In this document: piece after piece, positions 51,776-61,187 of the stretch
Layout: each line of letters begins with the position of its first letter
How positions within the stretch are numbered: position 1 is the first letter of the stretch
Assembly (NCBI RefSeq): GCF_007677875.1
Contig: NZ_VEDO01000004.1
Coordinates: forward strand, 248,001-312,000
Direction: 5' to 3'
Length of the DNA stretch: 64,000 bases
Source: Variovorax boronicumulans
GTDB lineage: Bacteria > Pseudomonadota > Gammaproteobacteria > Burkholderiales > Burkholderiaceae_C
Notes under the pieces: model-generated
Told to the model about the DNA's origin: nothing
Seen by the model: the letters and a program-made list of their open reading frames with translations, nothing else
Database searches by the model: none
Translations under genes and position numbers: made by a program

Positions 51776-52600
51776 GGACGGGTGGTCGTGGCCGTGCCCA
51801 CGGCCTGGGTGGGGGCAGTCCGCGCCAGGGTGCGGTGCAGCGCGGCCATGCCCTTGTCGAACTCCGCGCGCGTCCATTGCGCGCCGCTGGCCAGCCTGTC
51901 GGCCACGCTCCGGGCCTCGGCGGTGCTGGCAGCGGCGGCGGTGCGGGCCTGCTCGCCTGTCCAGGCAGCGGCGTTCTCCACGCCTTGTGCCGCTGCCCGC
52001 AGTTCGTGGCCGGCCTCGTCGTAGGCCTTGCGGCCCCACGACTCGGCGGCGCGCGCCCGGTGCGACAGTGCCAGGGCATGGTCGGCGCGGGCGAATGCAG
52101 CGGTCAAGTCGGCCTCGGTGCGCACACTGCCCCGGTCCAGCGCCGCAGCGGTGCGGCCGAGTTGCGCCTGCGCCCCGTCCAGGGCCTTTCGCGCGTCGCC
52201 GTGCGCGCGGGCCGCCTCCAGCCGCAGGTAGGCTGCGGCACGCCGCACCTCGCCGGCCGCCGCCTGGTACTTCTGCTGCGTGAAGTCGGCCAGTGCGGCT
52301 TCGAAGTGGCGGTGCGGCTCCTGCGCCAGCGGGACCCACGTCTGCACGTCGGTCAGTGCCCACCGCTGGTCCAGATCGGCCCGTTGCGCCCGTCCGATCA
52401 CGCGGCCGAGCTCCGCGGTGGTCGTCACCCGGCCTGCGCGCAGTTGCGCTGCGGCGTCGTCGATCTGCCCGGCCAGCGTGGCCATGCGGACCTGCAGATC
52501 GCGTGCGGCTTTCATTTCGGCAGTCGGCCGGCCGCCGGCCTGCGCGACCGCGCGATCGGCCTGCGCCTGCAGCGGGTGTGCCGCCTCGTGCAGTGCGTCG
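51772..52600 (-). pseudogene. 5'-truncated helical envelope-like protein
   Basis: The open frame runs from 52659, but its first 20 codons (52601-52659) are the antisense of a LuxR fragment, so the native sequence begins at about 52600 with [17 protein letters not shown]. About 276 native residues remain, rich in Ala, Arg and Gln, probably all-helical with regular Ala/Leu repeats. The native start codon, and any signal peptide, are missing. An internal ATG could still give a product. It precedes the lipoprotein with an ATGA overlap, so the pair was probably an operon. Confidence 0.6.
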
Positions 52601-52750
52601 GTCGCCGAAGGCCTGAGCAACAAGCAGATCGGCGCTGCCGTGTTCCTGGCCGAGGGCACGGTGAAGAACTACGTGAGCCGCATCATGGAAAAGCTGCATG
52701 CGCGAAGCCGCACCGAGTTGGCCGTGCGCGCGGTAGCGCGCCGGGCTTGA
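52601..52750 (+). pseudogene. LuxR-type response regulator, C-terminal remnant
   Basis: The last 49 residues of a NarL/LuxR-family DNA-binding domain are intact: [34 protein letters not shown]..., covering the HTH recognition helices. No receiver domain, start codon or linker is upstream; the sequence directly before is the antisense of the truncated gene. It is a gene remnant created by a deletion that ends here. Confidence 0.8.
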
Positions 52751-52853
52751 CGAAACGCGAGGCACGTCGGTCGGCCGCGGGCAAGCGGCTGGCGACCATG
52801 GGCGTCGGGCTGCTGGGCCAGCTCCGGCGCGTCGTCCGCCCTGTGGGGTCGGT

Positions 52854-55802
52854 TCAGAGTCGCGCGCGCAACCGCTGCACCTGTTCCAGGTGCCAGCCCA
52901 TTTCCATGGTGTCGAAGGCCGCCGCCGCCTGGTCCAGCAGCGCGCGTGCGCGGATGCTGCCGCCGCTGGCGGCGGCCAGCTCGGCCTCGGCCAGCTGCGT
53001 CACCGCGCGCTCGTGCGCCGAGCCGCGCGCCTGCGCCACGCGGTAGGCGAAGGCCAGCTGGCGCTGCGCGGCCGCGTGCTGGCCCGCCGCATGGGCCGCG
53101 CGTGCCATCGCGCGCGCCGCCATGGCCAGGCCGATGCGGTCTTCGCGGCGGCCGCGCTGCAGGGCCAGCAGCGCGTGCCGCCTTGCCTCGTCCGGGCGGC
53201 CCAGCTGCTGCAGGCCCTCGGCCAACCAGCCGTGGTTCAGCGAGCGGAACAGGCCGCTGTCGCGCGGCAGCACCCAATCGGTCACGGCCACTAGGCCTTC
53301 GATGGCTGCCGGGTCGCGCCGCAGCATCCACTCGGCATAGCCGCCGATGGCGCGCGCCACCGACAGCTGCCACAGCGAGCGCGTGGCCTCGGCGATGCGG
53401 GCGGAGGTGGCGGCGGCCTGGTGTGCGGCCTCCCAGCGGCCCTGCCACAGCAGCACGGCCGCGCGCCAGCCTTCGATGCTGGTGCCGATCTGGTGCGTGA
53501 GCCCCACGATGCACTCCTGCGCCTGGTCGAAGCATTCGGCCGCCGCGCCGAAATGCCCCTGGTCGCCCAGCACCACGCCACGGCAGACCAGCGAGTAGGC
53601 CAGGCCCACGTTGGTGCGCCGGCCGCTGCGGTGGCTGCGCTTGACCTCGATGGCGCGGTCCAGCAGCCGGGCCGCGCGCTGGTAGCGCCCGGCGGCGGTA
53701 TGGGCCTCGCCGAGCGAAGCCACGACCTGGGTGGCCAGCGGGGCGTCGCCGACGGCCTCGGCCTCGCGCAGGGCCTGCTCGCCGTGGCGGATGGCCAGGC
53801 GCGGCTCGCCCAGCGCGTAGTGCACGCAGCCCAGCCAGTGGCGCGCGCGCGCCACGCGCCCGAGGTCGCCATGGCGCTGGGCCAGCCCCACGGCGCGCTC
53901 GGCCAGCGCAATCTGGCCGCGCTCGGGCTCGAACATGCAGACCATGGCCAGCCGCTCGACGATGTCGACCCAGCGCAGCGCGCGCTCGCCCACGAGCTCG
54001 CCGCGCTCCAGCGCGGCCAGCGCGGCGCGGAAGTGTGCGCGCGCGCGGTCCAGCGCCGAGACGGCCAGCGCGCGGTCGCCGGCCAGCTCGGCGTAATGCG
54101 CCTCCAGCGCCGGGTCGCCACCGGCGCCGAAGTGCAGGGCCAGGGCCTCGGCGTCCTCGGCGCCGCCGCTCTGGGCCTGCTGCATGAGCGCCACGGCGAT
54201 GCGCAGGTGCAGCCACTGGCGCTGCAGCAGGCCGACCGAGGCGTACACCACGTCGCGCGTGACGCCATGCTTGAAGCGCAGCGTGCCGGCGTGCTCGCCC
54301 GGGAACAGGAAGTCCTGCTCAGCGAGCTCGCGCAGTAGCGGACCGGCGGGCGCATGGCCGGTGATGCGCGCCAGCAGCCAGGCCGGCACGGTGTTGCCGA
54401 TCACGGCCGCGGTGCGCAGCATGTCCACCAGCGGCGCGGTCAGGCCTTGCACGCGCGATTCGATGAGCTGGTTGATCCAGCCGGCCGGGCTGGGCGGCGG
54501 CGCCAGCCGGCCGCTGTCGCCGTGTGCGGCGGAATGGCACAGCTCCTCGATGAACAGCGGGTTGCCGCCAGCGCGGGCGCAAATCTGGGCCACCACGAAG
54601 GGGTCGGCGCCGGGCAGGTAAGCGGCAACGGCTTCGGCGGCCGTGGCCTGGCCCAGCGGCGCCAGCGTGACCGCGTCGAAGCCGGGCGTGGCCGGCGCGG
54701 CCGCGCTGCCGACGACACGCCGCGTCAACACCACCAGCAGGCGCTGCCCGGCCTGGCGCTGGATGCCTGCCAGCACCTGGTGCGAGGCGTCGTCGGCCCA
54801 TTGCCAGTCGTCGATGAACAGCACCAGGGGCTGCTCGGCCGCCAGCCGCTCGAAGGCGGCCGCGAAGGCATGCGGCCGCGCCGGCAGCTCGGCCGTGCCG
54901 AGCGACTGCATCATCTGGCGGAAGGGTTGCAGCGGTGCGGCGCCCAGGCCGCTGTCGCAGCTGCCGCGCAGCACGCGGCAGTCGCGCTGGTGGGCGTGGT
55001 GCAGGAATTCCTCGACCAGCCGCGTCTTGCCGATGCCGGGCGGCCCGGCCACCTCGACGCCGGCCGGGGCGCCGGCGCAGGCCGCGTCCAGCGCGCGCGC
55101 CAGCCGTTCGAACTCGGCCTGGCGGCCCACCAGCGGCGCCTGCTTGCGGCTGCGCGCCTGCACGCCGGCCAGCGTCTCGGCCTGGCTGCCGATGCGGTAG
55201 ACCAGGATGGGCGCGTCGCGGCCCTTGACGGTGAGCATGCTGGGCGCGCCGGCACCGAAGAAGCGGCGCGCCGGGCCCAATGTCTCGTCGCTGACCACGA
55301 TCTCGTGCGGGCCGGCCGCATCCGACAGCCGGGCCGCAATGTTGGGCACCGTACCCATGAGTTCGAAGCGGCCGCGCTCGATGTCGCCATCGCCGATCAG
55401 CACCAGCCCGGCGTGGATGCCGGTGTGCAGCTGCAGCGCGAAACCCGGCGGCAGCCGCGGCGCCAGCCGGCCGACGGCGCGGTGCAGCGCCAGGGCGGCC
55501 TCGACCGCGCGGCGTCCGGCCTCTTCGTGGGGGACCGGGTGACCGAACATGGCCAGCAGGCCGTCGCCCTGCACGCGCACGATGCTGCCGCCCCAGCGCG
55601 GCACGGTTTCCTGGTAGGCGATGCGCAGCATGGACAACAGCGCGGCGTACTGTTCGGCCTCCATGGCACCGGCCAGTTCGGTCGAACGCGACAGATCGGA
55701 GAACAGCAGCGTGACGTAGTGGCGGCGCTGCACCACGGCCAGGTCCGTAGCAGGGGCGGTAGCGGGCGGCAGCGTTTCGATCATGGGGCGGCGCTGCGGC
55801 AT
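52854..55802 (-). CDS. Class III cyclase - ATPase - TPR protein
   Basis: A 982-aa protein: adenylate/guanylate cyclase catalytic domain (about 25-200: VTLLFSDLSRSTEL, GSIVRVQGDGLLAMFG), NB-ATPase (about 220-520: GRQAEFERL, Walker A AGPPGIGKT, Walker B LVLFIDDWQWAD), then TPR-like helical repeats to the end. The layout is that of LuxR/AAA-type signalling cyclases without an HTH. Both metal-binding Asp residues appear present, so cAMP or cGMP synthesis is plausible. Start at 55802, with 55784 as alternative. It ends about 100 bases from the LuxR remnant. Confidence 0.88.
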   Translation of the reverse strand: MPQRRPMIETLPPATAPATDLAVVQRRHYVTLLFSDLSRSTELAGAMEAEQYAALLSMLRIAYQETVPRWGGSIVRVQGDGLLAMFGHPVPHEEAGRRAVEAALALHRAVGRLAPRLPPGFALQLHTGIHAGLVLIGDGDIERGRFELMGTVPNIAARLSDAAGPHEIVVSDETLGPARRFFGAGAPSMLTVKGRDAPILVYRIGSQAETLAGVQARSRKQAPLVGRQAEFERLARALDAACAGAPAGVEVAGPPGIGKTRLVEEFLHHAHQRDCRVLRGSCDSGLGAAPLQPFRQMMQSLGTAELPARPHAFAAAFERLAAEQPLVLFIDDWQWADDASHQVLAGIQRQAGQRLLVVLTRRVVGSAAAPATPGFDAVTLAPLGQATAAEAVAAYLPGADPFVVAQICARAGGNPLFIEELCHSAAHGDSGRLAPPPSPAGWINQLIESRVQGLTAPLVDMLRTAAVIGNTVPAWLLARITGHAPAGPLLRELAEQDFLFPGEHAGTLRFKHGVTRDVVYASVGLLQRQWLHLRIAVALMQQAQSGGAEDAEALALHFGAGGDPALEAHYAELAGDRALAVSALDRARAHFRAALAALERGELVGERALRWVDIVERLAMVCMFEPERGQIALAERAVGLAQRHGDLGRVARARHWLGCVHYALGEPRLAIRHGEQALREAEAVGDAPLATQVVASLGEAHTAAGRYQRAARLLDRAIEVKRSHRSGRRTNVGLAYSLVCRGVVLGDQGHFGAAAECFDQAQECIVGLTHQIGTSIEGWRAAVLLWQGRWEAAHQAAATSARIAEATRSLWQLSVARAIGGYAEWMLRRDPAAIEGLVAVTDWVLPRDSGLFRSLNHGWLAEGLQQLGRPDEARRHALLALQRGRREDRIGLAMAARAMARAAHAAGQHAAAQRQLAFAYRVAQARGSAHERAVTQLAEAELAAASGGSIRARALLDQAAAAFDTMEMGWHLEQVQRLRARL

Positions 55803-56063
55803 TGCAGCGCATCAGGCATGGCGGCGAAGTGTTGTCGTGGGACCACGCGGGATGTTACAGGGTGCAGCGGTGCATGTACTGTTGCATGTCAAGCGGCGCA
55901 CGCCGCACGATGGGGTCGGCGGCTTTCCGTTGCCGTATGGGATGCCCCTGGCGCGCCCGGTGATCGCGTGGTGAGCGGCTGCGTGCAGCCGTGGCGGGAT
56001 CCACGCGTGGCTGCCATCCAGCATGGCGACCCGACGCACCGTGGGGGAGCACGTCGCGCGACA
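55803..56063. other. Non-coding stretch upstream of the cyclase gene
   Basis: No credible gene. It should contain the cyclase promoter on the minus strand. A short repeat TGCATGT occurs at 55871 and 55883 in a 12-base period. No other signal is seen. Confidence 0.4.
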
Positions 56064-56876
56064 TCAGAATCGGTCGGCGCGGCAGTGGCCTGGCGGGGCC
56101 AGGCTCAGCGCCAGGCCTCCTGCTCGGCCTTGCGGCCGGCCTGGCGCATGCAGTCGCACAGCGAACAGCGCACCGAGCGCCGCCGGTACCGTGGCGCGCC
56201 GGGCCAGGCGGTCCAGCAGCCGGTGGTCGTGCGGGTTCAGTGGCGAGTGCTGTGCAGTTCCAGCAACTCGCTGGCGTTCATTGCGTGCGGCCTGCATGCG
56301 CTGCTGGCGCTCCTCGGCGCTGGCACAGAGCTCCCACTGCGCTTCGGTCCGTTCCTTCTCGATGGCGGCGCTGCAGAGCCTGGCCCGTGTGGCGTTGCCA
56401 TAGCGCTCGCGGAGTGCGGCCAGGGTGGCGGATGCGATCCAGCGCGGCGGCAAGCGCTTCCTGTCCGCGCGCGAACGGGCCGCGCGCTCGCGTTGGACGG
56501 TGAAGCGCTCGCCCCATTCGCAGGCTTTGCGCTGGGCCTCGCTCTCGCTGGCCTACAGCCGGCGCGGCAGGCTCCGGTACTGGGTTTCGGCCTGCTGCTG
56601 GCCGACCACGGCCTGCATGTGCGCGCGGTAGGCCTGCCGCCAGCGCATGCCGGCTTCGATGCGGGCCTGCAAGAGTGCCGGCAACTGCTGGCGGGCCTGG
56701 GCGAAGGCCTCGACGTGGGCGTCGTCCACCGGCTGCACCTGCGGCTGCAGTTCGGCATGCCGGGCGCTGCGGGCGAGGTCGCCGGTCTGGCTGTTCAGCG
56801 TGCGGGCCTGCGCGTCACCGAGCAGCGGCGGACTCATCCGACGGGGGAGGCAGTTGCATGGCGGCGGATGTTGCAT
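56064..56876 (-). pseudogene. Probable pseudogene of a basic helical protein (in-frame stop)
   Basis: One reading frame is open from the ATG at 56876 to 56064 except for a TAG at 56553-56555. The upstream part reads DDAHVEAFAQARQQLPALLQARIEAGMRWRQAY; after the stop it continues LPPRWIASATLAALRERYGNATRARL and ASAEERQQRMQAARNERQ, which has the composition and repeat style of real protein. Close to 56105 another frame ends in CDCMRQAGRKAEQEAWR, which could be a second lesion. I do not recognise the family. An alternative is two unrelated short ORFs. Confidence 0.4.
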
Positions 56877-56943
56877 GAGGGCGCGGGGGACCCCGGACCA
56901 CGGCCGCGGGCACAATGCGGCGCCTGCGCACCCCTTAACCACC

Positions 56944-57624
56944 ATGCACATCCTGCTCGTTGAAGACGACGAAGCCCTGGCCACCTCGGTCGCCGGCGCC
57001 CTGCAGGCGCAGGGCTGGCGCGTGGACGTGAGCGCGCGCGGCGAGCCCGTGCCGCGCTCGCTGCTGCAGGACGCCTACGACCTGTTGGTGCTGGACCTGG
57101 GCCTGCCCGGCATCGACGGGCTGGAAACGCTGCGCCGCGTGCGCGCGAGCGGCTGGCTGCAGCCGGTGCTGGTGCTGACCGCGCGCGATAGTGTGGAAGA
57201 CCGCGTGGCCGGCCTGGAAGCGGGCGCCGACGACTACATGTGCAAGCCCTTCGCGCCGGCCGAGCTCGTGGCCCGGCTGCGCGCGCTGGTGCGCCGGCAC
57301 GAGAACCGGCGCGAAGGCCGGCTGGCGCTGGCGGCGCTGCGCTTCGATCCGCAGGGCATGCGCGCGGCCATCGGCGGGCAGCCTCTCGCTCTCAGCGCGC
57401 GCGAGTCCACGCTGCTGCAGTACCTGATGACGCGCGCCGGCCACATCGTCGCGCGCGAGCAGCTCATGGCCCTGGTGCCGGGCTGGGCCGCGGGCACGTC
57501 CGACAACGCGCTGGAACTGCAGGTCTCGCGGCTGCGCGCCAAGATCGAGCCGGGCGGCGTGCGCTTGCGTACCGTGCGTGGCCTGGGCTATCTGCTCGAA
57601 GCCGCGGACCCCGATGGCGGCTGA
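56944..57624 (+). CDS. tctD: OmpR-family response regulator (TctD-like)
   Basis: A 226-aa regulator with receiver domain (acidic VEDDEAL, phospho-Asp in VLDLGLPGIDG, Lys in YMCKPFAPAEL) and winged-helix domain ending in LRTVRGLGYLLE. Naming follows its neighbours (kinase tctE downstream, then tctBA). It likely controls the tricarboxylate-type transporter and overlaps the kinase gene by 11 bases. Confidence 0.88.
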   Translation: MHILLVEDDEALATSVAGALQAQGWRVDVSARGEPVPRSLLQDAYDLLVLDLGLPGIDGLETLRRVRASGWLQPVLVLTARDSVEDRVAGLEAGADDYMCKPFAPAELVARLRALVRRHENRREGRLALAALRFDPQGMRAAIGGQPLALSARESTLLQYLMTRAGHIVAREQLMALVPGWAAGTSDNALELQVSRLRAKIEPGGVRLRTVRGLGYLLEAADPDGG

Positions 57625-58990
57625 AGCGCCCAGCCTGCGGCGCACGCTGTTGGTCTGGCTGCTGGCGCCGCTCGTGGTGCTGGTGCCGCTGGCCACGGCC
57701 CTGCTGTACCTGCTGGCCGTGCAGCCCGCCATGGACAGCCTGGACCGCGCGCTGACCGACACGGCCGTGGCGCTCGCCCAGATCCTCGAGCAGCGCGATG
57801 GTCAGGCCGCGCTGCCGCTCAGCGCGCAGACCGCGCATGCGCTGCGCGCCGACCTGGTCGACGAGGTGGTGTTCGCGGTCGGCGACGGCCAGGGCCGCCT
57901 GCTGGGCGGCGAGCACGCGCTGCTGGCCCAGGATCCGCATCTCGCGCAGGGCGACTGGCGCTTTTTCGACGGCGTGCTGCGCGGCAAGCCCATGCGCATG
58001 GTCGCCCACGGCGCGGCCTGCGGCGCGCAGACCTGCCCCATCCTCGTGGCCGAATCGCTGGGCAAGCGCGATGCCGCGGCGCGCGCCGTGGCGCTGGCCG
58101 CGGCTGGCGTGAGCCTGCTGCTCGCGTTGTGCCTGGCGCTCCTGGCATGGCTGGCCGTGGGGCGCGGGCTGCGGCCGTTGCAACAGGCCTCGCAGGAGCT
58201 GGAGCGGCGCTCGCTGCAGCAGCTGGACCCGCTGCCGCTGCGGCAACTGCCGCGCGAGGTGGCCTTCTTCGGCACGGCACTCAACGAACTGTTCGGCCGG
58301 CTGCGCCAGGCGGTGGCCTCACAACGCAGCTTCCTGGACGATGCCTCGCACCAATTGCGCACGCCGCTGGCGGTGCTGTTGTCCGAATCGGCCCAGGCGC
58401 TGGAGCAGCCGCACCCGCCCGAGCTGCATGCGCGGCTGCAGCGCCTGCATGCAGCGGCTGAGCGCAGCGCCCATCTGTCGCACCAGCTGCTCACGCTGGC
58501 GCGCGCCGAAGGCGCGGCGCTGGAGCGGCGCGGCCAGACTGCGCGCATCGACCTCGCCCGCCTCGTGACCGAGGCCGCGGCCGACTGGGTGCGGCCAGCC
58601 TTGGCCGCAGAGCAGGACCTCGGCTTCGATCTGCAGCCGGCCCTGGTGCAGGGCGAGGCCTGGCTGCTGCGCGAACTGCTGGGCAACCTGGTGCACAACG
58701 CGCAGCAGCATGCGAGCCGCGGCGCGCAGGTGACGGTGCGCACGCGCACCGAGGGCGACGACGTCTGGCTGGAGGTGGAGGACGACGGCCCCGGCATGGA
58801 CGCGGCCGACCAGGCCCGCGCGTGGGACCGCTTCCACCGTGGCCGCGGCGCCAGCGGCCCCGGCACCGGCCTGGGCCTGCCCATCGTGCAGCACATCGCG
58901 CAGCTGCACGCGGGGGCGGCGCAGCTGCAGCCCGGACCATCCGGCCGCGGGCTGTCCGTGCGCGTGCGCCTGCCGCGCGCGGACCGCTGA
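57614..58990 (+). CDS. tctE: Sensor histidine kinase (TctE-like)
   Basis: A 458-aa membrane kinase. N-terminal membrane helix (about 15-36), periplasmic sensor region with two Cys, second helix at about 160-190, HAMP, H-box DDASHQLRTPLAVL (His at about 244), N-box ELLGNLVHNAQQHA, and G-boxes DDGPGM and GTGLGLPIV. It is the partner of tctD, whose last codons it overlaps. Signal may be a C3/C6 carboxylate, inferred from neighbours. Confidence 0.88.
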   Translation: MAAEAPSLRRTLLVWLLAPLVVLVPLATALLYLLAVQPAMDSLDRALTDTAVALAQILEQRDGQAALPLSAQTAHALRADLVDEVVFAVGDGQGRLLGGEHALLAQDPHLAQGDWRFFDGVLRGKPMRMVAHGAACGAQTCPILVAESLGKRDAAARAVALAAAGVSLLLALCLALLAWLAVGRGLRPLQQASQELERRSLQQLDPLPLRQLPREVAFFGTALNELFGRLRQAVASQRSFLDDASHQLRTPLAVLLSESAQALEQPHPPELHARLQRLHAAAERSAHLSHQLLTLARAEGAALERRGQTARIDLARLVTEAAADWVRPALAAEQDLGFDLQPALVQGEAWLLRELLGNLVHNAQQHASRGAQVTVRTRTEGDDVWLEVEDDGPGMDAADQARAWDRFHRGRGASGPGTGLGLPIVQHIAQLHAGAAQLQPGPSGRGLSVRVRLPRADR

Positions 58991-59005
58991 CAAACAGCGA
59001 CCGCG

Positions 59006-59026
59006 CCAAGCTGTCACCAAGCTGTC
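59006..59026. promoter_or_regulatory. Candidate TctD-type operator: direct repeat CCAAGCTGTC x2
   Basis: CCAAGCTGTC occurs at 59006-59015 and 59017-59026, one base apart, giving an 11-base period. It lies between tctE and tctB, 142 bases before the tctB ATG. The core also resembles a Pho box (CTGTC repeats with four bases between), so the regulator may be TctD or a PhoB-like protein. Confidence 0.5.
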
Positions 59027-59167
59027 GTAAGTGGTACCCGATGGCCGCAGCCCGGGTGTGCGGCCAAAAAATCCGTCCAAGGCCAGCCGGTTCCGACCGG
59101 CCGGGCCCACAGGCGTTCGCGCAGCCACCCGGCCGCGCGGGCGTGGAGACAAACCCAACGGAAGTTC

Positions 59168-59593
59168 ATGATGATCGACCGCAATCTCGCGAGAGGGCTC
59201 TTCCTGGCCCTGATCGCACTGGTGTTCGGCGGCTACTCGCTGCAATACCAGGCCGGCTCCCTCGGCCGGGCCGGCCCCGGCCTCTTTCCCCTCATCGTCA
59301 GCGGCGCGCTGCTGGTCATCTCGCTGATGATCATCGTGCGTTCGCGCTTCCAGGCGCGCGAGCCGCTGGACCTGAACCTCAAGAACATCGGGCTGCTGCT
59401 GTTCTCGCTGTGCGTGTTCGCGTTGCTGTCGCTGTACGTGAACATGCTGGTGGCGATCGTGGCGATGGTCTTCATCTCGGGCAAGGCCGCGACGACCTAC
59501 TCGGTCTCGCGCAACATCAAGATCAGCATCGGCCTGATCATCGTGGCCTTCGCGTTCCAGAAGCTGCTGGGCCTGTCCCTGCCGCTGATCTGA
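59168..59593 (+). CDS. tctB: Tripartite tricarboxylate transporter small membrane subunit TctB
   Basis: A 141-aa protein with four hydrophobic helices, typical of TctB: ARGLFLALIALVFGGYS, YQAGSLGRAGPGLFPLIVSG, and a C-terminal IIVAFAFQKLLGLSLPL. It forms the membrane part with TctA. No tctC is adjacent; it follows the direct-repeat regulatory region and is ten bases from tctA. Confidence 0.88.
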   Translation: MMIDRNLARGLFLALIALVFGGYSLQYQAGSLGRAGPGLFPLIVSGALLVISLMIIVRSRFQAREPLDLNLKNIGLLLFSLCVFALLSLYVNMLVAIVAMVFISGKAATTYSVSRNIKISIGLIIVAFAFQKLLGLSLPLI

Positions 59594-59603
59594 GGTCGCC
59601 GCC

Positions 59604-61118
59604 ATGGAAGTCATCCACAACCTCATGTTCGGCTTCGGCCATGCGCTGACGCTGAGCAACCTCATGTACTGCGCGCTGGGCTGCACCGTGGGCACCATGG
59701 TCGGCCTGCTGCCGGGCCTGGGCCCGCTGGCCACCATCAGCCTGCTGTTGCCGCTGACCTACTCGATGCCGCTGGACGGCTCGCTCATCATGCTCGCCGG
59801 CATCTACTACGGCGCGCAGTACGGCGACAGCGTGAGCGCGATCACGATGAAGATCCCGCATGCGAGTTCCATCGTGGCCTGCATCGACGGCTACGCCATG
59901 ACGCTCAAGGGCAAGACCGGGCTGGCGCTGTTCACGGCGGGCTTTTCCAGCTTCATCGGCGGCACCATCGCCATCGTGGTGCTGGCCTTCCTGGCGCCCA
60001 CGCTGAGCCAGGTGGCCTTCCTGTTCGGCCCGGCCGACTACTGCGCGCTGATGCTGGTGGGCTTCGTCTGCGTGAGCTTCGTCACCACGGGCAGCCTGAT
60101 CAACGGCCTGGCCATGTGCATGGTCGGCGTGCTGCTGGGCGCGATCGGCACCGACGTCAACAGCGGCGTGGCCCGCTTCACGCTGGACATGCCGTTCCTG
60201 GCCGACGGTATCGGCCTGGTCAGCATCGCACTGGGCTGCTTCGGCATCGCCGAGATCACCAAGAACCTGGACGCCAAGGAAGAGCGCACGCCCTTCAACG
60301 GCGCGATCAAGCTGATCCCGACCTGGGCCGAGTTCAAGCGCATCATCCCGAGCGCACTGCGCGGCAGCGCGCTGGGCTCCTTCCTGGGAATCCTGCCCGG
60401 CGGCGGCCCGGTGATCGCCCAGTTCGCCGCCTATGCCGTGGACAAGAAGGTCAGCAAGTACAAGCACGAGATCGGTGACGGCGCCATCGAGGGCGTGGCC
60501 GGCCAGGCGGCTGCCGACGAATCGGCCGCGCGCACGAGCTTCATCCCGCTCATGAGCATCGGCATCCCCGAGAACGCCGTCATGGCGCTCATGATGGGCG
60601 CGTTCATGATCAAGGGCGTCACGCCCGGCCCGAACCTGATCCCCGAGCACCCGGACCTGTTCTGGGGCCTGGTGGCCAGCATGTGGGTGGGCAACTGCTT
60701 CCTGCTGATCCTGAACGTGCCGCTGGTGCGCTGGTGGCTCACGCTGTTCAAGATCCCGTACAGCGTGCTGTTCCCGGCCATCCTGTTCTTCTGCTGCATC
60801 GGTTCGTTCAGCGTGAACAACAACGTCGACGACATCTTCGTGACGGCCGCCTTCGGCGCCATGGGCTACATGTTCATGCGCCTGGGCCTGGATGCCGCGC
60901 CGCTGATGTTGGGCTTCATCCTGGGCCCGATGCTGGAAGAGAACTTCCGCCGCGCCATGCTGCTCACGCGCGGCAGCTTCCTCGAGATGGCGCACCGCCC
61001 GATTGCCGGCACGCTGTTCGCACTGGTGGGCTCGTTCATCGTGTGGCAGATGGGGCTGGCGGTGTGGAGGCTGCGCAAGGGGGGCGTGCAGGCGGCGCCA
61101 GCGGTGGCGACGCACTGA
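59604..61118 (+). CDS. tctA: Tripartite tricarboxylate transporter large membrane subunit TctA
   Basis: A 504-aa protein with about eleven helices. The paired Gly-rich signatures of the family are visible: GLLPGLGPLATISLLLP in the first half and GILPGGGPVIAQFAAYA in the second, also ASSIVACIDGYAM. With TctB it makes the Na-dependent permease; solute capture normally requires TctC, which is not encoded here. A strong terminator follows. Confidence 0.93.
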   Translation: MEVIHNLMFGFGHALTLSNLMYCALGCTVGTMVGLLPGLGPLATISLLLPLTYSMPLDGSLIMLAGIYYGAQYGDSVSAITMKIPHASSIVACIDGYAMTLKGKTGLALFTAGFSSFIGGTIAIVVLAFLAPTLSQVAFLFGPADYCALMLVGFVCVSFVTTGSLINGLAMCMVGVLLGAIGTDVNSGVARFTLDMPFLADGIGLVSIALGCFGIAEITKNLDAKEERTPFNGAIKLIPTWAEFKRIIPSALRGSALGSFLGILPGGGPVIAQFAAYAVDKKVSKYKHEIGDGAIEGVAGQAAADESAARTSFIPLMSIGIPENAVMALMMGAFMIKGVTPGPNLIPEHPDLFWGLVASMWVGNCFLLILNVPLVRWWLTLFKIPYSVLFPAILFFCCIGSFSVNNNVDDIFVTAAFGAMGYMFMRLGLDAAPLMLGFILGPMLEENFRRAMLLTRGSFLEMAHRPIAGTLFALVGSFIVWQMGLAVWRLRKGGVQAAPAVATH

Positions 61119-61136
61119 GCGTTCGCCGAGCCGCAC

Positions 61137-61167
61137 AAGCCCGCATGCACGCACATGCGGGCTTTGT
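61137..61167. terminator. Strong bidirectional terminator after tctA
   Basis: Arms AAGCCCGCATG and CATGCGGGCTT pair perfectly over 11 bases around a CACGCA loop. There is a short T-run after GGGCTT on the plus strand, and A-bases precede on the other. It lies in the 69-base gap between tctA and the convergent kinase/phosphatase. Confidence 0.8.
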
Positions 61168-61187
61168 TCGTTCTGGCAGGATGTGTT

